In this document: positions 41,938 through 48,867 of the stretch, one piece after another
Position numbering within the stretch: the first letter of the stretch is position 1
Layout of the letters: every line of letters starts with the position of its first letter
From: RZZS01 sp964498755
Lineage (GTDB): Bacteria; Pseudomonadota; Alphaproteobacteria; Micavibrionales; Micavibrionaceae
Assembly: GCA_964498755.1 (NCBI GenBank)
Contig: CAZCIB010000003.1
Location: forward strand, 19,678-83,677
Length of the DNA stretch: 64,000 nucleotides
Direction of reading: 5' to 3'
Translations under genes and position numbers: made by a program
The notes under the pieces: model-generated
Databases searched by the model: none
What the model was told of the DNA's origin: nothing
Seen by the model: only the letters and a program-made list of their open reading frames with translations

Positions 41938-42246
41938 ATGCTCGACTTCGGCTGGCCGGAACTTTTGCTCATCCTTGCTGTGATCGTCTTCGTCACGGGC
42001 CCCCAGGATATTCCCAAACTCCTCTATCAGGCCGGGCGCATGGCGCGCCGCGTCCAGTATTTGCGCTTTACGATGAGCGATAAATTCGACGCCTTCATGC
42101 GCGAACATGACCTGCAGGAACTGCGCAAGGGAAACCTCGAAAGCGCGCCCGGCGAAGACGAATACGACGAGCGCGCCGAGGACGAAATGCTGCCGCTTCT
42201 GGAGGAAAATGAAAAGCAGGAGAAGAACGCAAAATCCGATTTTTAG
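41938..42246 (+). CDS. tatB: Sec-independent translocase subunit TatB
   Basis: A 102-residue protein: MLDFGWPELLLILAVIVFV (N-terminal membrane helix with the TatB-type Glu at residue 8), TGPQDIPKLLYQAGRM, then an amphipathic helix with RRVQYLRFTMSDKFD and an acidic tail. TatB with TatC binds twin-arginine signal peptides. Arrays lie on both sides. Confidence 0.93.
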   Translation: MLDFGWPELLLILAVIVFVTGPQDIPKLLYQAGRMARRVQYLRFTMSDKFDAFMREHDLQELRKGNLESAPGEDEYDERAEDEMLPLLEENEKQEKNAKSDF

Positions 42247-42458
42247 ACCACCAAGCCACAAAGGCGCAAAGAAAGTTACAGAGGAAAACAGCGCCGCAGG
42301 CTTTTTGAAAACCGCGAATGGACGCCAATACACGCGAATAGTCCTCCGGAAAAATTTGCGTTCATTCGCGTTTATTAGCGGTAAAAAATACGCGCTTCGC
42401 GCGGGTAGAAGAACTTTGCGCCCTTTGTGTCTTTGTGACTTGGTGGTAAAAAAAGCAA
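42247..42458. repeat. Nested inverted arrays between tatB and tatC
   Basis: The outer arms are ACCACCAAGCCACAAAGGCG (starting right after the tatB stop) and CTTTGTGACTTGGTGGT (ending near 42450). The inner arms are ACCGCGAATGGACGCC...CACGCGAATAG (from about 42311) and GCGTTCATTCGCGTTTATTAG (to about 42384), around a further CGCGCTTCGCGCG hairpin. Two unrelated word families are thus nested in one 212-bp spacer. Confidence 0.85.
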
Positions 42459-42464
42459 AAACGC

Positions 42465-43232
42465 ATGACCGAGCCAGACGAACAACAGGACATACCCAAG
42501 ACGCTCGCCGCGCATCTGACCGAGCTGCGGCGGCGCCTGATATGGGCTTTTGTCGCCATGGCTGCGGGCACGGCGCTGTGTTTTGTTTTCGTCGAGCCGA
42601 TATACGGCTTTCTCGTCGCGCCGCTCGCGCAGGCGATGGACGGCGAAGGCACGGGCCGCCTGATTTATACGGGGCTTACCGAAGCGTTTTTTACCTATAT
42701 GAAGGTCGCGTTTTTCGCCGGCGTGTTTTTAACCATGCCGATCCTGCTCGCGCAACTCTGGATGTTCATCGCGCCGGGGCTGTATAAAAACGAGCGCGGG
42801 GCGTTCCTGCCGTTTTTGATCGCGACGCCCGTCCTGTTTTTCCTCGGCGGGGCGATGGTCTATTACGTCGTCATGCCCGCCGCATGGCCGTTTTTCCTGA
42901 GCTTCCAGAGCACGGGCGCAGAGACGGTTCTGCCGATACAGTTAGAAACGCGGGTCAGCGAATATCTCGATCTCGTGATGACGCTGATTTTCGCGTTCGG
43001 ATTATGCTTTCAGATGCCGGTGGTGTTGAGCCTTATGGGCCGCGCCGGACTGGTCACGGCGGATACGCTCAGGAAAGGGCGCAAATACGCCGTCGTTATC
43101 GTCTTTATCGCCGCAGCGTTTTTAACCCCGCCGGACGTGATCAGCCAGGTTTTGCTGGCCGTGCCGTTGCTGGGGTTGTATGAGGTCTCTATATGGATAA
43201 CGCGTAAAGCTTCGCGAAAATTAATTAGCTAG
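42465..43232 (+). CDS. tatC: Sec-independent translocase subunit TatC
   Basis: A 255-residue, six-helix membrane protein. The cytoplasmic start LAAHLTELRRRLIWAF (about residues 11-26) is the signal-peptide-binding part. TMPILLAQLWMFIAPGLYKNER (in pieces), the periplasmic E in TRVSEYLDLV, and FGLCFQMPVV are typical. It completes the tatABC set needed to export folded cofactor-bearing proteins. Its end overlaps the convergent small gene by 4 nt. Confidence 0.95.
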   Translation: MTEPDEQQDIPKTLAAHLTELRRRLIWAFVAMAAGTALCFVFVEPIYGFLVAPLAQAMDGEGTGRLIYTGLTEAFFTYMKVAFFAGVFLTMPILLAQLWMFIAPGLYKNERGAFLPFLIATPVLFFLGGAMVYYVVMPAAWPFFLSFQSTGAETVLPIQLETRVSEYLDLVMTLIFAFGLCFQMPVVLSLMGRAGLVTADTLRKGRKYAVVIVFIAAAFLTPPDVISQVLLAVPLLGLYEVSIWITRKASRKLIS

Positions 43233-43420
43233 GGCCTAAAGTCTTCGCCAAAATCCCGTCTTCTTAAAGCTTCATCAGCGTTGGCATGTCGGCGCGCATC
43301 TTCCTTGGTCAGCAATTTTTCTTTCCGCCGGGCTATCTCTCTTTCTTCTTCTATCTCTTTGGGATGCGGCTCGTTCATCTCGGGCCCTTTGCCTCCGAAA
43401 CCCATCCAGTCAATGCCCAT
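43229..43420 (-). CDS. Small hypothetical protein
   Basis: A 63-residue, very charged protein starting GIDWMGFGGKGPEMNEPHP, followed by a Glu/Arg-rich helix (EIEEEREIARRKEKLL). GGAGG lies 5 nt before ATG 43420, supporting this start over a longer frame reaching 43489. No family is recognised. It lies convergent to tatC and divergent from zapE. Confidence 0.55.
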   Translation of the reverse strand: MGIDWMGFGGKGPEMNEPHPKEIEEEREIARRKEKLLTKEDARRHANADEALRRRDFGEDFRP

Positions 43421-43477
43421 GACAGCCTCCACGCAACATGATTGTTTTCTATCCTTTAAGTAACGTAACTTGCTAGC

Positions 43478-44620
43478 ATGAACAATCAAAAATTACTCTC
43501 GCCCAAAACTCTCTATGACCAAAAAACCGCGTCCGGGGAACTCGCCCCCGACCCCGAACAGGCGCAGGTGATAGAGAGGCTGGATGAACTTCACTACAAT
43601 CTTTCATCGTCACCCCGGCGAAAGCCGGGGTCTATAGTGACTATGGATTCCGGCTTTCGCCGGAATGACGCCTGGTGGAAAAAGCTCTTTGGAAAAGAAG
43701 ATGAAAATATCAAAGGCCTCTACATTTACGGCGGAGTCGGGCGCGGAAAATCGATGCTGATGGACTTGTTCTATCAATGCCTGCCGGAAGGCTTCCCCAA
43801 ACGCCGCGTTCATTTTCACGCCTTTATGATCGAGGTTCATGACTGGCTGCATAGGCATAGAGGAAAGAAGGTCGATACGCTTCTGCCCGATCTGGCGAAG
43901 GAAATATCCGGGAAAACAAAACTCCTTTGTTTCGATGAATTCCATGTGACCGACGTGGCCGACGCGATGATTCTCGGGCGGCTGTTTACCGCGCTGTTCG
44001 AACGCGGCGTGATTATTGTGGCTACCAGCAATTTCGCGCCGGACGATCTCTATAAAGGAGGACTGCAACGCGACAGGTTCGCCCCGTTTATCGCGCTGCT
44101 CAAACAACATACGGACGTTATGCATCTGCAAGGCCGCCATGATTACCGCGCGCAATGCCTCGCCGAGGAAGGCGTTTATTTCACCCCGCTCGGCGATATG
44201 TCGCGGCAAAAGGCCGACGGCGTTTTCGCGCATCTCACGGATCACGCCGAGCCATATCGGGAGGAGCTTGAAGTCAAAGGCCGGAAAATTCCCGTGCCCG
44301 CCGTCGCCAAGGGCGCGGCGCGGTTTACCTTTGCCGAGCTTTGCGAGCGCCCGCGCGGGGCGGAGGATTATATCGCAATCGCAAAGGCTTATCATACGGT
44401 TTTCATCGACGGCGCGCCGGTGATGAATTACGACCGCCGCAACGAGGCCAAACGTTTTATGACGCTGATCGACGCGCTTTACGAGAGCGGAACCAAAGTC
44501 GTGATTACGGCGGACGCCGAACCGGACAAGCTCTACCGCAGCGGCGATCACGCCTTCGAATTCCAGCGCACCGCAAGCAGGTTATACGAGATGCGCGGCG
44601 CGGCGTATTTAAGCCGGTAA
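43478..44620 (+). CDS. zapE: Cell division ATPase ZapE (AFG1 family) with in-frame repeat insert
   Basis: A 380-residue AFG1-like ATPase. It has the Walker A GGVGRGKSMLMDLF (about residues 87-100), Walker B LCFDEFHVTD, and the later ATSNFAPDDLY. ZapE acts at the division ring; AFG1 acts in membrane-protein quality control. Between the N-terminal helix (QVIERLDELHYNL) and WWKKLFGKE lie about 24 residues (SSSPRRKPG...DSGFRRNDA) encoded by a dispersed palindrome at 43609-43671. The palindrome is in frame and does not break the protein, much like Rickettsia palindromic elements. Confidence 0.92.
   Translation: MNNQKLLSPKTLYDQKTASGELAPDPEQAQVIERLDELHYNLSSSPRRKPGSIVTMDSGFRRNDAWWKKLFGKEDENIKGLYIYGGVGRGKSMLMDLFYQCLPEGFPKRRVHFHAFMIEVHDWLHRHRGKKVDTLLPDLAKEISGKTKLLCFDEFHVTDVADAMILGRLFTALFERGVIIVATSNFAPDDLYKGGLQRDRFAPFIALLKQHTDVMHLQGRHDYRAQCLAEEGVYFTPLGDMSRQKADGVFAHLTDHAEPYREELEVKGRKIPVPAVAKGAARFTFAELCERPRGAEDYIAIAKAYHTVFIDGAPVMNYDRRNEAKRFMTLIDALYESGTKVVITADAEPDKLYRSGDHAFEFQRTASRLYEMRGAAYLSR
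43609..43671 (+). repeat. Dispersed palindromic repeat inserted in frame in zapE
   Basis: GTCACCCCGGCGAAAGCCGG and TTCCGGCTTTCGCCGGAATG are the arms, with GGTCTATAGTGACTATGG between. The length keeps the zapE frame. The insert falls in the linker ahead of the ATPase domain, a tolerant place. Related palindromes are intergenic elsewhere in the window. Confidence 0.9.
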
Positions 44621-44696
44621 AATTTTTAACCGCGATCCGCCTTCGCCGCTTTGCAGCTTCGGAACGGACAAGATGAGCGCGAATGCGGCGCGAATT

Positions 44697-44902
44697 TATA
44701 GTGGATTGAATAATTAATGCGCCATCCACTCCAGCTTTTATGCGATCGCGCGGCGCGCATTTTTAAAACTACAGAGCGCGCAGAGAACGCAGAGAATCGA
44801 GCTCTTGAAAAAAACTCTGCGCCCTCTGCGATCTCTGTAGTTTAAATTTTCTGGCGATAATCCGGGCGCAAAAATGGATCATTATTTATTCGAATGACTA
44901 TA
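44697..44902. mobile_element. MITE-like element, TATAGT ends, CTCTGCG hairpin core
   Basis: The left end TATAGTGGATTGAATAATTA and the right end in complement, TATAGTCATTCGAATAAATA, are similar over about 30 bp. The core is the hairpin ACTACAGAGCGCGCAGAG... / CTCTGCGATCTCTGTAGT, made of tandem 8-9-mers. No gene lies between 44621 and 45033. Close relatives are at 48436-48615, 58160-58454 and 61376-61559; the half-copy in the capsid gene comes from this core. Confidence 0.75.
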
Positions 44903-45033
44903 AAGCGCGCTTTGCGCGCGGAATATATTCGTTTTTATCCCTCTCGTTCCGAAGCTGCAAAGCGGCGAAGACGAAACGTGGTTGCAAAAACGGAACATTG
45001 TTTCTTCTCACCGTCTCGGGCAATATCGCACTC

Positions 45034-45798
45034 ATGAAAATCGCGACGTGGAACATTAACTCGATCAAAGTGCGGCTCGGGCACGTGAAAGACTGGCTTG
45101 AGGCGGAACAGCCCGATGCGCTGCTGTTACAGGAAATCAAAACGCCGGATTTTCCTTGCGCAGAATTTGAGGAACTCGGATACAACGCCGCGTTCAAGGG
45201 ACAAAAAGCCTATAACGGCGTAGCAACTCTTTCTAAAAGCGACATGGACGTTATTCGCGACCACCTTCCGGATCCACTGGAAGACGAGCCCGCGCGTTAT
45301 CTGGAGACCGATATTAACGGCGTCCGTATCATCAATATCTACGCGCCGAACGGCAATCCGGCGCCGGGCGAGAAATTCGCGTTCAAGCTCGCCTGGTACG
45401 ACCGTCTGTTCGAGCATATAAAAACCTTACGCGACAGCGGCGTTCCGTTCCTGATCGGCGGGGATTTCAATATCATTCCCGAAGCGCGCGACTGTTATAA
45501 CCCGGAGATCTGGAAAGACGACGCGCTGTTTCGGCCTGAGGCGCGGCAAAAATTCCGTGCGCTGGTCAATCTCGGCCTGACCGACGCGTTCCGCGTATTC
45601 AATCAGCAAAGCGAGCAATACACGTTCTGGGATTATCAGGCCGGAGCCTGGCCGCAGAACAAGGGCATCCGCATCGATCATTTCCTGTGTTCGCCTGTCG
45701 TTACGGACGCTCTTGTCTCCTGCCGCATCGACAAAGCCCCGCGCGGTCTTGAAAAGCCTTCTGATCATACGCCGGTAGTGGTGGAGATCAGCATATAA
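45034..45798 (+). CDS. xth: Exodeoxyribonuclease III
   Basis: A 254-residue EEP-family nuclease that nicks abasic sites and trims 3' ends in base-excision repair. Motifs: ATWNINSIKVR (residues 4-14), LLQEIKTPD with the metal-binding Glu, IYAPNG, GGDFNIIPEARDCYN (in pieces), and the terminal RIDHFLCS and SDHTPVV. The start at ATG 45034 gives the conserved MKIATWN N-terminus; an in-frame upstream start adds only non-conserved residues. Confidence 0.94.
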   Translation: MKIATWNINSIKVRLGHVKDWLEAEQPDALLLQEIKTPDFPCAEFEELGYNAAFKGQKAYNGVATLSKSDMDVIRDHLPDPLEDEPARYLETDINGVRIINIYAPNGNPAPGEKFAFKLAWYDRLFEHIKTLRDSGVPFLIGGDFNIIPEARDCYNPEIWKDDALFRPEARQKFRALVNLGLTDAFRVFNQQSEQYTFWDYQAGAWPQNKGIRIDHFLCSPVVTDALVSCRIDKAPRGLEKPSDHTPVVVEISI

Positions 45799-45809
45799 CG
45801 TTGCGCTAT

Positions 45810-45853
45810 ACACAACTTTTTTTCTTGACACGCCGGAAGTTGTGTGAGACACT
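45810..45853 (+). promoter_or_regulatory. Promoter with palindromic operator ahead of higBA
   Basis: A perfect 9-bp inverted repeat, ACACAACTT (45810-45818) and AAGTTGTGT (45837-45845), encloses TTGACA (45825-45830), a consensus -35. A poor -10 (GACACT) lies 17 bp further. Such a layout suits autorepression by the HigA antitoxin. It starts only 12 nt after the xth stop. Assignment is inferred. Confidence 0.55.
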
Positions 45854-45951
45854 ACAGGCGTAACAATAACAAAACTTAAATCATCTAAACTTTTCTCTTA
45901 GGGAGTCGCACATCATGGCAAGAAAGCAATCAAATAAGAGGACGGAAAATT

Positions 45952-46233
45952 ATGATCAAGTCATTCGCAGACGAGAATACGCGGCTGATCTTTGGGGAGA
46001 CGTATGTGAGGGGACTGGATAAAAATCTGCAAAAACAGGCCTTGCGGCGATTGAGGTATATTCACGCCGCCGCCGAAGTTAAGGATTTGCAGATCCCGCC
46101 TTCAAACAAATTGGAGAAGAAAGAAGGCGACTTGAAAGATTTTTACGCGATATGGGTGAACCGCCAGTACCGGATTATTTTCCGGTTTGAAAAGGGAGAC
46201 GCTTACGACGTTGCGCTGGTGGATTATCATTAA
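45952..46233 (+). CDS. higB: HigB-type toxin (RelE/ParE superfamily)
   Basis: A 93-residue protein with the HigB pattern: IKSFADENTRLIFGE, then LRRLRYIHAAAEVKDLQIPPSNKLEKKEGDL (in pieces), and the terminal QYRIIFRFEKGDAYDVALVDYH (in pieces). HigB cleaves mRNA on the ribosome. AGAGGA precedes ATG 45952. Toxin before antitoxin is the normal higBA order. Confidence 0.9.
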   Translation: MIKSFADENTRLIFGETYVRGLDKNLQKQALRRLRYIHAAAEVKDLQIPPSNKLEKKEGDLKDFYAIWVNRQYRIIFRFEKGDAYDVALVDYH

Positions 46234-46254
46234 AAGGAAACGGACGAGGTGACC

Positions 46255-46611
46255 ATGCACGATGACATGCCGCAAAATATGGAACGAATCCCGGTTGAGC
46301 ATCCGGGCGTGATGCTGAAAGAGGATTTTCTGGACGGCCTGAACATCAGGCCGGGAACGCTGGCCGCGGCCATAGGCGTGGACCGCAGCGCGATCAAAAA
46401 CATCATAGACGGAAACAGGGCGATTACGGCGGAAATGGCGCTGAGATTCGGGCTTTTCTTCGGAACCAGCGCGGATTTCTGGCTGAACCTGCAAAAGGAT
46501 TACGACCTGCGCATGGCGCGGCGGGAAAGACTCGATGAGTTTGCAGACATGATCACGCCTCTGGCCACGCAAGAGACAAACGCGCATAATACGACTGTCG
46601 ACCGCCCCTGA
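46255..46611 (+). CDS. higA: HigA-type antitoxin (HTH)
   Basis: From ATG 46255 (GAGG 5 nt upstream; the frame also has an earlier start at 46249) the protein has 118 residues. The HTH core is HPGVMLKEDFLDGLNIRPGTLAAAIGV (in pieces), IKNIIDGNRAITAEMALRFG and TSADFWLNLQKDYDLR, the HigA/VapI signature. It should neutralise HigB and repress the upstream promoter. Confidence 0.9.
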   Translation: MHDDMPQNMERIPVEHPGVMLKEDFLDGLNIRPGTLAAAIGVDRSAIKNIIDGNRAITAEMALRFGLFFGTSADFWLNLQKDYDLRMARRERLDEFADMITPLATQETNAHNTTVDRP

Positions 46612-46630
46612 ACCGGACAGGCGTTTTTTT

Positions 46631-47290
46631 ATGCGGCATAAATTTATCTGCGCCATTTTAACGATGCTCTGCGCCGCCTGCTCCACGGGAAAGCATATCC
46701 ACGACTATCCCGCGTATCTCGAGAACAAGGGCGCGAATTACGTGGACCGGGAGGAATTCGCGCATTGCCGGGGTTATGGCTGCAAGTATGTGGACCGCGT
46801 TGGCCTGCCTGAGAAAGACTGGCAAAAGCTCGCCCGCTTTTTCGCTGGAAACGCAACGGCGGAAGAGGAGCGCGAATCCATAACACAGGCCGTCGCATGG
46901 CTTGAGAAACGCGTTGGCGCGATCACGGGCACGGAAGAAGATATCGGCGGAACGTTCAGGGAATTCGGCGCGCTACAGCATGACTGCGTTGATGAGAGTA
47001 CGAACACGACCGTGTATCTCGGCCTGATGGAAAAGGAAGGTCTGCTCAAACATCACCGCGTCCGCAAACCGCATATGCGCGCTCCGATTCTGGGCGGCGG
47101 CTGGCCGCATCAGAGCGCCGCCATAACGGAAATCGCGTCCGGGGAAGAATACGCCATCGATTCGTGGTTTACGGATAACGGCGGCGCGGTTTACGCCGTT
47201 CCGCTGCGCCAATGGGTCTGGGCGTGGAGTCCGGAAGACGTGGAAAAAGCAAGTTATCCGCCCCTTCCTGAACGCAAACCCATGCTTTAA
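46631..47290 (+). CDS. Lipoprotein with transglutaminase-like Cys motif
   Basis: A 219-residue putative lipoprotein: the lipobox LCAAC ends at residue 17. A central QHDCVDESTNTTVYL (about 115-129) and a later GEEYAIDSWFTDNGG give a Cys...His...Asp set like bacterial transglutaminase-like cysteine hydrolases. I infer a periplasmic or surface cysteine hydrolase; the substrate is unknown. It lies 20 nt after higA and 64 nt before another lipoprotein. Confidence 0.65.
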   Translation: MRHKFICAILTMLCAACSTGKHIHDYPAYLENKGANYVDREEFAHCRGYGCKYVDRVGLPEKDWQKLARFFAGNATAEEERESITQAVAWLEKRVGAITGTEEDIGGTFREFGALQHDCVDESTNTTVYLGLMEKEGLLKHHRVRKPHMRAPILGGGWPHQSAAITEIASGEEYAIDSWFTDNGGAVYAVPLRQWVWAWSPEDVEKASYPPLPERKPML

Positions 47291-47354
47291 TTGACGGCGC
47301 ATTTCAACGCTTCTAAAATCAAGACGGATATTTACCCATCAACAGGAAACGCGC

Positions 47355-48272
47355 ATGCCACAGAAATCATTGAAAAACCTAGTTCTCGGACTCGCGGCGG
47401 CCAGCGCGCTGACGGCCTCGGCCTGTTCGCCTTCGCTCTCATCAATGGAGATGCGCGACGTAACCGCCGACAGAATCGCCCGGCCCGCCTTTATGGCCGA
47501 GCGCGTCGTTCCGGCGGGCATGTTCGACCTGATGGCGTGGGAGCGCATTCACGAAGATTACGCGCCCGTGACGCTCTACATTGAGGGCGACGGTCTCGCC
47601 TGGGTCTCGCCGCAGCGCGTCTCGCTCGACCCGACGCCGAAGAACCCTGTCGGGCTGCATATCGCCGCGATGGATAAAAGCGAAAACGTGGTCTGGCTCG
47701 CGCGGCCCTGCCAGTATATCCGCTCCGAGGCATGCGACGCGAAATACTGGACAGGCGCGCGCTTCGCCCCGGGCGTGATCGAGAGCTATATGGCCGCGCT
47801 GGACAACATCAAGCGCATGTACGGCGTTCCGGAATTTCATCTGGTCGGCTATAGCGGCGGCGCGGCGGTTGCGGCGCTTCTGGCGGCGGAGCGCGACGAC
47901 GTCGCCTCGTTCCGCAGCGTTGCGGGGAATCTCGACCACGAGACATGGACGAACCTGCACGGCGTCAGCGCGCTTGAGCAATCGCTGAACCCGGTGGACG
48001 TGGCGCGCGATATCGCGCATATTCCGCAGCATCACTTCATCGGCGGGCAGGACGAGATCGTGCCGCCCGCGCTCTATCACAGCTGGGCGCAGGCGTCGGG
48101 CGAGACGGATTGCGTACGCTCCACGCTCGTGATTGAGGCGGAGCACGAGGACGGCTGGCCCGCGCAGTGGCCCGATCTTCTGGACAGGGAGCTGGACTGC
48201 GAAGGGCCGCCAAAGCCGCCGCCCGCTCCGATCCCGCAGGATTTCATCGACGCGGGCAAGGGCAAGCTGTAA
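47355..48272 (+). CDS. Lipoprotein of the alpha/beta-hydrolase fold
   Basis: A 305-residue putative lipoprotein (lipid-site Cys at residue 24 in LTASACS). The nucleophile elbow is GYSGGAA (about 165-171), the acid is in GGQDEIVPP (about 233-241), and the His is in EAEHEDGW (about 265-272), a complete Ser-Asp-His set at normal spacing. A role as an esterase or peptidase at the envelope is likely; the substrate is unknown. The end is Pro-rich (PPKPPPAPIP). Confidence 0.75.
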   Translation: MPQKSLKNLVLGLAAASALTASACSPSLSSMEMRDVTADRIARPAFMAERVVPAGMFDLMAWERIHEDYAPVTLYIEGDGLAWVSPQRVSLDPTPKNPVGLHIAAMDKSENVVWLARPCQYIRSEACDAKYWTGARFAPGVIESYMAALDNIKRMYGVPEFHLVGYSGGAAVAALLAAERDDVASFRSVAGNLDHETWTNLHGVSALEQSLNPVDVARDIAHIPQHHFIGGQDEIVPPALYHSWAQASGETDCVRSTLVIEAEHEDGWPAQWPDLLDRELDCEGPPKPPPAPIPQDFIDAGKGKL

Positions 48273-48294
48273 CAGAATTTAAATAATCAGAAAT

Positions 48295-48400
48295 GGAAAA
48301 GGTAACGGGCCCGTTAAACGGACTAAGTCCGGTTTTTTTGCCGTCCCTGCGCGGCCGTTACCGGCCCCGCCCGCCGACAGGAATATATTCTACCACAAAA
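48295..48400 (+). repeat. Second copy of the conserved terminator-bearing element
   Basis: The same blocks as at 36173-36272: GGAAAAGGTAACGGGCCCGTT, an AAACGGACT-A-AGTCCG hairpin with T-run, and GAATATATTCTACCACAAAA. The middle differs and is GC-rich (CCGTTACCGG). It follows the hydrolase stop by 22 nt and can end its transcript. Confidence 0.7.
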
Positions 48401-48435
48401 CCCTTCCCGGCGTAAGGCGCCTGACAAGGCTGTTT

Positions 48436-48615
48436 TATAGTGGATTGAATAATTAATGCGCCATCCACTCCGGCTTTTATGCGGTCGCGCGCCGCGCATT
48501 TTGAAAACTACAGAGCGCGCAGAGAACGCAGAGAATCGAGCTCTTGAAAAAAACTCTGCGCCCTCTGCGATCTCTGTAGTAAAAAATTTTCGTCACGAAA
48601 ATCAGGGCGCAAAAA
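48436..48615. mobile_element. MITE-like element (copy of 44697-44902), right end lost
   Basis: It begins TATAGTGGATTGAATAATTA and continues nearly identically to 44697-44850 through the CTCTGCG hairpin and into CAGGGCGCAAAAA. It then breaks where the element 48616-48814 begins, so that second element appears to have inserted in, or recombined with, its right terminus. Confidence 0.75.
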
Positions 48616-48814
48616 TATAGTCGTATGAATTAGTAATTATCCATATATTGTCATCTCCGAGCCCCCGCCTTCGCGGGGGCGGGCGCAGTCGAGGAATCCA
48701 TGTAAAATGGATAGTGGATCAGATCTCTCCGCTTCGCCCGCCTTCGTATAGACAAAGGCGCGGCTTCGGTCGAGATGACAACCTGGTGGATATTGATTAA
48801 TTCAAACGACTATA
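48616..48814. mobile_element. MITE-like element with TGTCATCTC core
   Basis: The ends TATAGTCGTATGAATTAGTA and, in complement, TATAGTCGTTTGAATTAATC are followed by a shared TTGTCATCTC. The interior carries CCCCCGCCTTCGCGGGGG and GATCAGATCTCTCC. The core matches 41546-41657, which lacks the TATAGT ends. It thus combines the ends of one family with the core of another. Confidence 0.7.
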
Positions 48815-48844
48815 AAAAAAGCCCCGCCGGTTGGCGGGGCTTTT
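48814..48844 (-). terminator. Rho-independent terminator of the autotransporter
   Basis: A perfect GCCCCGCC / GGCGGGGC stem with a 4-nt loop. On the minus strand it is followed by seven T (48820-48814); on the plus strand four T follow, so it may work both ways. It lies 23 nt beyond the autotransporter stop. Confidence 0.9.
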
Positions 48845-48867
48845 CGTATCTTTATGCGTGGCGTGGC

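Noticed and set aside
44697..44902. Insertion sequence
   Set aside because: It has terminal inverted repeats but no transposase frame; none is found anywhere in the window, so it is called MITE-like only.
45915..46022. A 35-codon frame upstream of higB
   Set aside because: It overlaps higB in another frame, has a poor ribosome site and no recognisable features.
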